This document shows, piece after piece, positions 22,910 to 33,796 of a DNA stretch of 64,000 nucleotides. Every line of letters begins with the position of its first letter. Positions within the stretch are counted from its first letter, which is position 1. The stretch spans positions 11,679,180-11,743,179 of the forward strand of contig NC_081542.1 in the NCBI RefSeq assembly GCF_901000735.1, read 5' to 3'. Source of the stretch: Corylus avellana (Eukaryota > Streptophyta > Magnoliopsida > Fagales > Betulaceae). A program made the translations under genes and the position numbers. The notes beneath the pieces are model-generated. The model saw only the letters and a program-made list of their open reading frames with translations, was not told the origin of the DNA and searched no databases.

Positions 22910-24256
22910 TGTTAAGTGCTAAAATATTCATATTTTTAGCCCTTAACTTACATGTGTTAATCATTTAGTTTTGATTAATTTATGCAATTTTAATTCTTTT
23001 ATGTGTTTTCCTTGATTTTGTAAGTCATTGGAAGAAAAAGAAGCAATCTCAGAAGTTTCGGACTTAAAAGAGCTATTTTGAGAATATGGAAGGCTCTGGT
23101 AGTGCGATCAATCGCAGGGGACCTGCGATCGAGCGCACTACAAGTGAAGACCACAATGTGCAAGGCACTTGCGATCGAGCGCCCAGCACAAAGAGGATCG
23201 ATCGCATATATGCGATCGATCGCACACGGGCTACGATCGAGCACACCCGTGCGTAATGGCCAAGTCAGCCGCCAACCTTGATATGGAAAGTGTGACTTTT
23301 AGGGTTTTGTAACTTAGTGCGAACTAGGGCTCAAACCCTACGATTTTTAGGGTTTCTAGAGTATTCATAAGGTTTATAAATAGACCCTTAAACCTCTAGA
23401 ATAGACAACCAATTTCCATTGAGAAGAATTGGAGCTCTTCAAGTTCAAGTTTCGGGGTTATTTTTTTCTTTCATTTTCTTTTATTTTATGAAGATGTTTA
23501 ACATCAAACTTACGTGTAACTAATTTATTTAGTAGGGCTAGATTGAAGCCCTAGTTATGTTTAGTTAATATTCAATATTGGCGCCTTTGTGATGATCATG
23601 TTGTGATATTTAACTTGATTAATGTCTGCTTTCATGAATTTCTCATATGTGTGTGTCTGATCAACATATGCATGTAGTATGGACTAGTTAGTTAATCAAT
23701 TTGGATGACAGAGTCCTGGGTTTAATAAAAGTAACAAAAAAAATCCACATCGGGTTCTTGGGTTAATCAACATGAGGAACCGGGAGTATATACCCATGCT
23801 CTAGGCCTCATGTGTTTGTCGATTTTCACAAAATCATATTTTCTTAAAGAACAACTTAGTATACACTCATGCTAAATCCTTTAAGAAAGAAAAGAGGTAG
23901 AGTATACATTCATGCCTAACTCGTTGCTTAAGAAAATCTATAGCTTAAGGAGTATACACTCATGCCCTTAGGTTGACAAACATTAAATACACATAACATG
24001 ATCAAAACATTGGCATATTGATATATTATCTAAATATAATTAGTGGTGGATATCAAAGCCATACATTTTTATTATTATCAACTCAAAACCAATCTTTATT
24101 TTGCTTTACTTTTGGAATTTATTTTAGAGAAAATTTAGCAATCCTCATGGGAATGACCCCATACTTGTACCCTATACAACTATATTGACCTCGTGCACTT
24201 GCGTGTAAAATATACAATTATTTGCCTATTAATTTAGGTAGATATTTGTAACAACA
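22910..24256 (+). mobile_element. Solo LTR, family B
   Basis: 1347 bp from TGTTAAGTGC to GTAACAACA, flanked by the exact 5-bp target duplication CATAT (22905-22909 and 24257-24261). Its plan resembles family A, but the sequence is clearly diverged and the orientation is opposite. At 23099-23250 it carries about six CGATCGAGCGC/GCGATCGATCGC-type words. The words GTATACACTCATGC or close variants are repeated around 23788-23970. Confidence 0.85.
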
Positions 24257-24510
24257 CATATGAAGTATGTGTTAAACTTATAATGAAGGCTCAATGAATT
24301 TCAACACATCTGAAATATAACGATGTGTTATATTTCGTTATAGTAGGGATTTGTGATGTCGGATGACTCAAGTGAGCGTACGAGACAAGTAAACACTTAC
24401 GATCACTTTCCTTTAAAATGTGCGATATGTCAGCTAACTGAGTACGCGTATGATATGAGCATGTCCATATTTTTATACAACTTGGTAACTACTTTAATAG
24501 CTGGTTGATA

Positions 24511-25672
24511 AGATACATTGTATGACATGGTACACCGGTACGTGCGGTATAATGGCCATGGGCTTACTATATAGACTTGATTCTATAGTCAAACTATGTA
24601 GATGTGTTATATGGGCCTTGGATCCAATGATTATTTTGTGACCAGCGCAGCCTTAACGGGTGGGTCACTACAAAAAGTACGTCAGTAGTAGCATGGGCCA
24701 CCTAAGTTGGGACTCGGTCAAGCTGCTAGTGTTATGGATGGTAGCATACAATGGTCGAGGCACCAGTATTGTATTACAGGTCCCTCGGGACAGCGCCAAC
24801 TCTGTTGAAAGGGGTAATATCTTTGTAACGCCCCAGAAATTAATTAACTGATAATTAACTCCATAATTCGTCTCCTAGCCTTATTCTGCTAAGAACAAGA
24901 CTCAGGGATCTGTACTCCTCAAAGAGGGAGGATACTAAGTAGCGGAAAACATTAAGATTTTTTAAACATTAATCATTACAAGTAGAGCATCTACCAAGTG
25001 ATTCATGTTATACCTTAATATGCAAGCATGCATCAAAACTCTTAAGTCTACAACATAACCTAAAAGTACTAGTTACCATGAGCGCCCGCCTAAGCTTGCA
25101 ATAAGTCCTTAAGCGTCATTCAGATCAAGTCCTGCACAATTACCGAATACTTCGCAGTATCCATCTTCTGCTAAACTATCTATAACATCATAAATATAGA
25201 GAAAAATGGGAAATAATACAAGGGTAAGACTGACAAATTAATGAGTATAAATGCACATGACGTACCCTCCATTAAATAGTGAACTCAGTTGTTTATAAAG
25301 CACATGCTGCATTATAAGGTGACAGTTTATCTTGGATGCAATATAAATATAGTATATGATGTAATATAAGAATCATGTCATAGTTCAACTATATTACCAC
25401 TTTTTGACAGGGTTGGCGCTGTCTCGAGTGACATGTAATATAATATCAGTGCCCTGAATATTGCACGTTACCGTCCATCACTAGCGGCCCAGGCTACTAA
25501 TGATGTTCATCCTATAATGATCAACAATCAAACATGGCTACACCGATCACCAATAATCATTGGATCCAAGGCACATATAAAAGCACACACATTTGACTAT
25601 AGATTTAACCTATATAGTAAGCCCATGGTCGTTATCCTGCACGTACCGATGTGCATGTCATAGGATGCAATT
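24511..25672. repeat. Large imperfect inverted repeat, arms of about 0.3 kb
   Basis: The left arm (24511-24823) and right arm (25388-25672) are inverse copies: GGTACGTGC, CCATGGGCTTACTATATAG, GCCTTGGATCCAATGATTAT, AGCATGGGCC/GGCCCAGGCT, GACAGCGCCAAC and GGTAATAT occur in mirrored order. The loop (about 0.56 kb) starts with TGTAACGCCCCAG, the look of an LTR end. Transcription through it would give a long hairpin. It may have arisen from two LTR pieces in opposite orientation. Confidence 0.7.
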
Positions 25673-28120
25673 AGTCTTATTCGTCTTTTACGTGCATGCT
25701 TTTACAAGTCTTATTATTATTTTGTTAGTCAACATACGCTTTCATAAAAAAAGAGTTCACAGAAGTCCAAAATGTATTTCATGAGAGTTGTAAATATGCA
25801 TGTTTGATATATATAAAATATCCATGTGAGTTTGTACTCTCTCAAGTCGTAAGGCTTCTCCATAAAATCTCCTTGAGACTCCATAACCTCAAATACTGAG
25901 AAAATACCTATTATTAGTTCTAAACCTGAGCTAAAACGAGTCATAAACATAAGAATGTCCAATCTGAGTTTTTGCCTAAACGTTTTGCCAACCTAGCGAA
26001 CGTTCGGGCTCAAAGCCAAACATTCGGCCTGAAAGTGAAAATGTTCTCTCAAAAACCCATTTCGAACCAAATAGCATTCTAATCACTCTTTCCTTCTCCT
26101 TCAGGAACTCTCACAACTCACAAAATCACTTAAGCATAGGTTCTAGAGGGCAACAAAGGCCGAATGAGGCTTAAGGGTCGAGTGGGGAGGGGTATTTATA
26201 GGGTAGGAAAAGTTGTGGGCGTTGCAGGAACTGTCCTATAAAGTAGCGAATGTTCAGTACTTAGGGGTGAACGTTCGGGTACTGTTCACAGCTTTTGTCA
26301 GGCATTTAGTCCTTATCCAACAGTCCAAAAATTGGTCAGCAAATGGGTGGTCCACCTGAATGTTCGGTTTACTTCGACTTATGCTTGAAAAGCCTATTTG
26401 TACATTTCTAATACTCTGAAAAACACGTATGTACTTATGGTCAGTGATGTGGTATTTTTGTGACAAAAAATATCAATTATAAAATTACTACTTGCAATAG
26501 GACGAATCCCGTAGGATATGGCTATATTGAAGGTGTCGAACCTCAAGGATTGCAGGGGTTTTATTATCAAAATTTGAAAGATTAAAATTAACTTAATTAA
26601 AAGGAAATTTGATTTGTTTGTGTCAATTCAAAGTGCATGAAATAAACGAAAAGAAAGAGAGTAAATATATGAGAGAGAGAGAGTAGGGTATTGACTTCAC
26701 CGCTATCCGCACATCAAGGGTTAACCATATCTAATTCTAGAAATTCATTCTATGCATGTTATAATTTAAACAAGAAAACACATTATTGAAAAATAAAAAT
26801 AATTCATCTTTGGTTGGCACGGATCGCCCACCTAACCACTAAGATGCAGTACGACCCGTCTTCCCTAAGTATGAATTATTTAATTCTTTAATAAGTTTCA
26901 TACACTCAATGGAATAGCATAACCCATCTTCGGTTGGCACGGATCATCTACCTAAATTACACTAAACTAGGGTGTAGTACGATCCGTCTTTCCTAAGTAT
27001 GATCTATCTAACCCTATTGATTGCATGTCAATTAAAAACCATTACATAATCATCATTCTTATGATCACAGAAAATAAGAAAGATTTGAATTCAATAACAA
27101 TAAAATACTTTTTAAGACAAAATAAGAATTTTACTAGTATTGATTTGAAAATTAAGAATAATTGCATTTAATATGAAGAGCAGAAATTAATTGTAGCAAT
27201 TCTCAAAGTTATACAATCAACATGCGTAACTTGAAAAACTAGAAATTAAATACAATCAAACCATTATGCTTGGAAATGGTTACATCAATACCCCACAAGT
27301 GGTTTAGCCGTTCATGATCTTCTAAGCTTCAAAGTGAATTTTTTGATTTCTAGCTTTAAGAAGTAGTGTGTCTGTTTACAATGTTCAGAAGCCAATTTAT
27401 AGGAATTAGGAGAACCCTAAAAACCCTAGAAACCCTAGGAAAACCGGAGGTCAGTCTCCTATTCCAATTGGGAGACTGAAAACCAATTCCAAGCTGTAAA
27501 ATGATTCTTGCCGTGCATTGTACGCCCGTGTGCGCTTGATCCTGCAGATGTGCGCTCGAGCTTAGCTAATGTGCGCGCGATCCTGGGCTGCATGCGCTCG
27601 AGTGCAGGTGCACTCGATCCTAAGTCCAGAATGCCTCCAACTTTTTCCTTTGAAGCCCGATTTTCAATGGTTTACAAAATAAAACCTGAAACACAAAAAC
27701 AAAACAAAAATCAAACAAATAACAATGCTAAGGAATTAACATATGCAAATTAAGGGGCTTGAATGTGCAACATTCGGCGCTTATCAGTCAATGAACGTTC
27801 GGTCAAAACCATCGAACGTTCAGTTAGGAACAGGGAACGTTTGGTCAACTCTTGCGAACGTTATCAGTTGACTTTTTTGCAATTTGACCCACTGCGCAGT
27901 GTTCAGTAAAACGGGCATAAATCTTGCTACGAGTCTTGGAATTGCGCATGTGACCCCATTCCAGAAAGCTCTTTCTAAGATAAACGTCATGGTGTCCATC
28001 TTAATATTTTTGAATGCCTTCTTGGGATTCAAAAATTCAAGATTTCCCTCTTAAAACGGTGTTTCCAATACTTTCTTGTCCTTTAGGAATTAAGCTTCAC
28101 ACCGTAATCGTACCCATTGG
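24824..28120 (-). repeat. Gypsy-type LTR-like block with AACGTTCG word array, interrupted by a solo LTR
   Basis: The left border TGTAACGCCCCAG resembles the end of a Ty3-gypsy LTR read on the minus strand. At 25995-26370 and again at 27793-27860, on either side of the nested solo LTR (26445-27786), the self-complementary word GAACGTTCG or close variants recurs about nine times, so these two parts were once contiguous. The right border is uncertain. No coding capacity. Confidence 0.45.
26445..27786 (-). mobile_element. Solo LTR, family A copy 2
   Basis: 1342 bp, TGATGTGGTATTTTTGTG to CGCTTATCA, with flanks GTCAG (26440-26444) and GTCAA (27787-27791), a target duplication with one mismatch. 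It carries a GCGCTCGAG/GCGCGATC-type word array at 27520-27625. Confidence 0.82.
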
Positions 28121-28124
28121 TTAC

Positions 28125-28460
28125 CATGCATAAGCTCAATGGGTTTGGGGGTGGTTTCGGCCACCCCCATTTGGCCCCTTGGGGGTGGCCGAACAACCCC
28201 CATGGGGTTCGCCCCCAATCCGGCTAGTTGGCCAACCACAGATTTTTTTTTTTTTTGGGCAATCTGGAAAAATTGGGAGAAAAGTCCTCACGTGCGTGGT
28301 GACTTTCTGTCTAAGAAGACGAAATTCAGTAACGAATTGCTCGAATTGAAAAATTTTGTAACTTTATGATTGTACATTGCAAATTTTTAAACATTAAGGT
28401 TTAAATTGAAAATTGGGTCAAACTTCGAAGGGGGATAAAATGTATTTCCCCCCAAAAAAA
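28125..28460. repeat. GGTGGCC/GGCCACCCC-rich MITE-like fragment
   Basis: The block at 28139-28215 alternates GGGGGTGG, GGCCACCCCC and CCCCATGGGG-type words. Similar blocks sit inside other foldback candidates at 41700-41775, 44230-44530 and 50785-50885. The end near 28430-28455 (GGGGGATAAAATGTATTTCCCC) resembles their outer ends. The matching left end was not resolved. Confidence 0.35.
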
Positions 28461-29073
28461 GAGGAGGGTAAAGTCCATTTTCTACTAAAAAAAGAGAATT
28501 TTTTTTATTTGATTTTATAAATTATTTCTCTACTAGGATTATGTTTACGTTCCTTATTAAGATTAAGTATACTTTCATTACTTTATTGCAAGTATTTCTC
28601 TTCTATAAATAGACTAATTTGTAATGTAAAACTCACTTAATTGAATTATTATCAAATCAGATAATTTTCTCTTAAAATACTATGCAGAGTTTTATTTTTA
28701 TTAAGCTTGCGGGCTTGTTTTATTTTTTTGGTCAAAGATGCAGACGCTTCTGATTGCTATTACGTAGTCTTCCGCTACGTTATTGTTTCAAATAAATTGA
28801 TAAGTGAAATATTGGAACAAGAAGATGAAAATGAGGAAAATGTTTTTATATCTTGTTCTCTACAATCTCTGCTTTGTTTTATAATATAGACAACAGAGAC
28901 AAATCCGATGAATCATGGGCTAAAAAGGGAAAATACAATTTGTAAAATAAATGCTAGCAATAGATGTGCTCGTATATGCGAGGTAACTAAAATCGAGGAA
29001 AATAAAGGGAAAAACTTTACTTTATCTCCCTTCGCTTGAAGTATCAATGTTTTTACGATCACAAACTCAGACT
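28461..29073. other. Intergenic DNA, no recognised gene
   Basis: AT-rich, with no frame that resembles a known protein. Confidence 0.5.
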
Positions 29074-29082
29074 TTTAATTTT

Positions 29083-29766
29083 GTAAAAAATATAAAAAAA
29101 GCATGATGAACTAACAACCATTTTTAAAATAATCCCATGAAGTTTGAAGTGTGCTAAAGTGGCACATCCAATTACCAAAGTGTGTCAAAAAGAACACTTT
29201 TATTATTATATTCATATAAGACCTTATTCTTTTAAAAATGAAATAAAAAATTAATAAAATTAATAAAATAAAAAACTAAAAAATTAATTTTTAGTTTTTT
29301 TTTTTTTTTTTTAGTTTAATTTATTTAATTTTTTTTTTATTAAGAGTGACACGCGTCTATTTTATTGGCATTAACATGGCGTCTAACAGAATTCATCAAA
29401 TGTTTTAATAGAATTTTATTCTAGGGACTAAATTATTTTTTTGGCATATCCAAGAGATGTCTGAGATCACTTTTATATGACATGAAACAATTTGTACTTT
29501 ATGCTAACTAATTTTTAATTCACCACAAAAAAACTTTTTTTATTTTTTTTTATTCACCCCTTGTTTGTTTGTTTAAAAAATAGTTTAGTTTAATTTTTTA
29601 ATTTTATTAATTTTTAAGATAATAAGGGTATTATAGGAATATAATAAAAAAAGCGGCATTTTGGGCACATTTTGTAAATTTGATGTACCACTTTAGCACA
29701 TTTTAAACTTTATGGGTTTTTTTAAAACTGGATGTTAGTTAAGGGGGCTTTTTTTATATTTTTTCC
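29083..29766. mobile_element. MULE-type MITE with about 130-bp TIRs
   Basis: Both ends carry, in inverse orientation, AAAAAATATAAAAAAAGC, then a TTAACTAACA-like and a GTGCTAAAGTGG block. The outermost bases are GT/GG. Flanks TTTAATTTT (29074-29082) and TTTAATTAT (29767-29775) form a 9-bp target duplication with one mismatch. The interior is A/T-rich and non-coding. Confidence 0.72.
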
Positions 29767-29850
29767 TTTAATTATTGCAATTTCAATATCATAAGAATTT
29801 TTCTCTTTCAATTTCACCACTTCTGTTAAAATGCCCCTTTTAAAAAAATA

Positions 29851-30323
29851 TGGGAAACTTTACTTTACACGCCTGAACTACCACAAGTTTTGAGAAGACT
29901 CCCTTAAATTTTAAAAACTCTCAATTTCATCTCTTAAACTTTCAATTTGATGCAATTTAGCCATTTTCGTTAATTTTAAAACGTTAAAAGTGATAAAATG
30001 ACCATTATACCCCCTTACTTTTTTTTTTTATAAAATTTCAAATTTACCCTTAATTTCAAATTAAGAATTAAAAAAAAAAAAAAAAAAATCACAAGGTGAC
30101 CTACGGTTGGGCAACCTTGTGACCTTTTTTTTATTAAAAAAAAAGGAAAAATCGAAGGGTAATTTTGCCTTTTTAGGACTTTCCGTTAGGGTTGAACAAC
30201 AAAAATTGATGAAGGGGCAAATTGCATCAAATTGAAAGTTCGAATGGTGAAATTGAGTTTTTGAAATTTAGTAGGGTCTTCTCAAAATGAGAGGTAGTTC
30301 AAGGTCCTTTGTAAAGTTTTTCC
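29851..30323. mobile_element. MULE-type MITE with about 110-bp TIRs
   Basis: The left arm (GGGAAACTTTACTTTACACG...) and right arm (ending GTAAAGTTTTTCC) pair over about 110 bp, including CTTTCAATTTGATGCAATTT. Flanks AAAAAAATA (29842-29850) and AAAAAAATG (30324-30332) fit a 9-bp target duplication, though the A-rich context weakens it. Non-coding. Confidence 0.7.
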
Positions 30324-30332
30324 AAAAAAATG

Positions 30333-32625
30333 AATTTTTTTTTTTTTTTTTATAATAAAAAAGTGAAAATTCTATTGACCCACGGCCAGCCATGGGTCTA
30401 GACTGGACTAACCATTTAAAAAAAAGGGACGGGATATTTTGGACATTTTAACAAAAAATGATGAAATTAAAAAAAAAAAAAAATTATTGAGATACCACAT
30501 TGTCAAAATTAAAAGTTCGATATTATGATTACGAAAACACTGATACTTCGTAAGTAAAATTTTCCCCAAAATATCATAATAAGGTGGGTGTTCATCAATT
30601 TAGACATGTAGGTAGTGTGCAGCTATTATTTAGAATATCATTTTACAAAAATGCTAAGTTTATAAACAAATTTTACAAAATGACGTGGCACAATATAATT
30701 GAGTTTTTCAAAAGTTGAATTTATCTTATTTTCAATTATGTTGTAATTATTATTATTATTATTTTTATTTTTTTAAATTCAGTCTTTCGTTTTTGTATTA
30801 TTAGTTCATGTCAAAGGCACCGTGTTTTAGAAGCATCAACCCGTTGTCATGCGCTGTATTAGATGTTTTTTCATAAATTCAACTAACCTTATGCAATGAC
30901 ATGGTGATACTCCTTTGTTTAGACTTTGACCCCAAAACAAAACAATGGGCCAATGTCTTAGTTTATAAACAGGAGACTTTGTGCTAGAGAATTGAGCAGA
31001 ATATGCTTATCCAATGCCATTCCATCAATTACAAACCTAGCCATATATCTTTGAAAACAATTTCAAAGCAGGCTGAATTTTACAGAGTTTTCGCATTAAG
31101 AGAAATGAAATCTTTTAGCATCGATCTTCCAACCAAGTGCCTCGGGAGCTCTTCTACTTGAAGCATCTCGTTCGGACCCACACTGAACAAGCAAGCGAAT
31201 GAATGCTTTGGTACCCCTTGTTTATGTAATTCGTTTGGACTAGCCAAGAACAAATACTCCGAACGAGTGTCCCGGTTCTTCAAAATTACAAATTAAAAAC
31301 TAGCCAATCACTTTTTATGTTGGCTAATTATTTTGTACATCGAATTAGCCGACATAAAACCTAACATACTCCCTTCTTGCAAATTCCTCAACCTCCATTT
31401 GAATATTGGAAAGAACCAATGAAAGGAAGCAAATGTAATACTGCTAAAGAAATTAACCTAATTAATTTGTTAAGTAATTTAGCAAATTTCCTTTTCTATT
31501 GATGCATGATTTGAAATTCCAAACCATCCCTTGACACTGTCAAATTTGGCCCAAGGATTATCTCATGCAAATCTGTACTGAAAAATTGAAGTACCCATGA
31601 AGGTCATGTAATCATTTAATCTTCTTAGTTAATGAAAAAAAAAAATTATATGATTAGACTAACTTGTTGTACACTCAATAAAAAGAAATCTTTTAATTAT
31701 TTTGTCAGCATGACACTACAGGGCTTTATAATTGAGAGAAATTTTATTAGGGTCAACAAGGAGGAATTTTCCTGCATCTTTCCTGTTTGCATTATTATGG
31801 CCAATGCTCAACTGGTCATCCAAACCTTACTCAGATAAGTCTGGTCAATGTAATAATGCTGACTTTAGAAACTGTTGACAATGTAATGATGCTGTGAGCA
31901 CGTTCTTTAGAATTCTCAATCATTGTTAGCGAAATAACACCTACACCTACACCCACCACCTGTTTGGTATTTGCTCTCTTTATTATTTGTCTACTTTTTC
32001 AAGTGCCTTCCTAACGCCTTCCTCAGAGAGGATGCTTGTTTCCTTGTTTAAAATCCGAATACAAAGTCGGAATAAAATGTAAATATCTACAGTTGGTATG
32101 ATGGGATACTCCACAACTGATAGCGTGTACTTGTGCACCACAAGAACTAATCTCCACGTCTACAAGGAAAAGGTCGCTAGGAAATGTATGTGGATAGCGA
32201 AGGCCTGATGCAGTATGCGGCTACAAATCACTGCAAGCAGGCTGAGTTGAAATTGATAAGGATCTCCACGAAAGATTGATGTGGACGTTGAGGTTGATAC
32301 CATTGGAATTGTTCAGGCGTCACTTTTGAAATTTAGGGTCAAATGAAAAGGTTTTGGGAGATAATTGATTTGCTTGCTGTTAAGATTGAGGCAAGTGAGG
32401 AGATAGAGTTTTCGGATTAATAAGGCCAAAAAAAAAAAAAAAAAAAATTTGGACAATATTTTTTTTTTTTTTATAATTAAGAACCCTCCTTTTCTTTTTT
32501 TTTTTTTTTTTTTTTTAATTGGGGCTAATTTTTTTTTATTAAAAAGCAGGCATACGATAAATGATAAATTAGTGATTTGAAATCGTCGATTTAATGGGCG
32601 CGTGTAATGGCTTGGTGATAAAGAT
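30333..32625. other. Intergenic DNA, no recognised gene
   Basis: No gene recognised. A minus-strand frame at 31080-31283 (67 codons, with SEYLFLASPNELHKQG) is compositionally protein-like, but I cannot place it; it may be a gene relic. Many A and T homopolymer runs. Confidence 0.45.
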
Positions 32626-33252
32626 AAGGCCGGTCAATCGAGAAAATCAAATATCCTTATCTTAAAAAGAGTATATCATCATCACGTCAAAGTATTTGAT
32701 ATTAAAAGATCGATTTCGCCGAATCCATACATTGCATTTTCTTTTCGTTTCTTTTTCTTTCCTCTCTTTTAACTTCATTTCTTAGGTGTATATAACTATC
32801 TTCTTTTTTTTCTCTTTCAGCCCAAGTTCCACTTCCAACGAAAGCAGATGTGATGGAAAGAAAAGAGATTAAAGAGAGAAAAGAAGAGAGAAAGCAATGT
32901 ATCGATGAGGTAAAGATTAAAAAAAAAAAAATTAATTAATTAATTATTATTATTTTTTTTTGTAATGTTTATTTCTGTGCTTGATTTTTCTTGTGGTTTT
33001 TGTCAATTTTTTTGGTGGGTTTTGTTTAAAACAGGTGTATCAAAAGGTAAAGATTCATAAAAAAAAAAATTTTAAAAAAAAGATTTTTTTATTGTTGTGT
33101 TTATTTTTGTAAGGATTAATAAAAATGAGAACTCTAAATATAATAATAATATTAAAATAAATATTATTTAATTAATATATAAATATTAAAAAAAAAATAA
33201 GGCCTCATTTAAAAGTTTCGCCTAAGGCCCCAAAATATATTGAGCCGGCCTT
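32626..33252. mobile_element. Candidate DNA element with AAGGCCGG termini
   Basis: AAGGCCGGTCAAT at the left is mirrored by ATTGAGCCGGCCTT at the right, and GGCCTCATTT...CGCCTAAGGCCCC lies just inside the right end, a look shared by hAT-related plant elements. The target duplication is not convincing and the interior is non-coding, with long A and T runs. Confidence 0.35.
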
Positions 33253-33581
33253 GATTCAGGTTAACTTAAAATAAGTCAGATAAAACAGAAAAGATAATGA
33301 GTTTTGACTGCCAAAAATCAAAATTCAGAAGATACCTACAATTTAAGCTAGTTAGCAATTGGGTTGAAAGGAAGTGGTATGATTATTTACAAAGGGAGAC
33401 ATAAAATAGAGAAAGGACTATGCAACAGAATATCCTTTCTAATGAAAATTTCCAAGTTGCCTGAACCACAAGTAATGATATCATTTAATGAAAATAGATG
33501 AAAATTGTTTATTGAGCAACTTGACCATTTCTCCACTAACAATCTGAACCAGTTGGCGTCAATGGCGCGCACACACACGTC

Positions 33582-33589
33582 TATATATA
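33582..33589 (+). promoter_or_regulatory. Possible TATA box of the first NLR gene
   Basis: TATATATA in a locally less AT-rich context, about 208 bp upstream of the start codon at 33797. Position and composition fit a core promoter; no initiator was assigned. Confidence 0.45.
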
Positions 33590-33796
33590 CGCGCAACATA
33601 TGAAGCAGAAATCCAAGCTTGAATAGTCATCTTCAGAAGAGCAAGTCAAAAATCACCAATTACCCATGTTTTTCCACCGAAGAAAAAGACAATAAAACAA
33701 AGGTTTGGCCTTGTTTCTTTAGAGCCTCAAAAACAAAAGACTTATCGGAAACAGCCAGAAAGGCTAGCTAGGTAGCTGAGGAAAAATTAAGAAACA

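Noticed and set aside
22999..23281. Open frames on both strands at the CGATCG array
   Set aside because: They lie inside a solo LTR with defined ends and simply reflect the repeated CpG words lacking stop codons.
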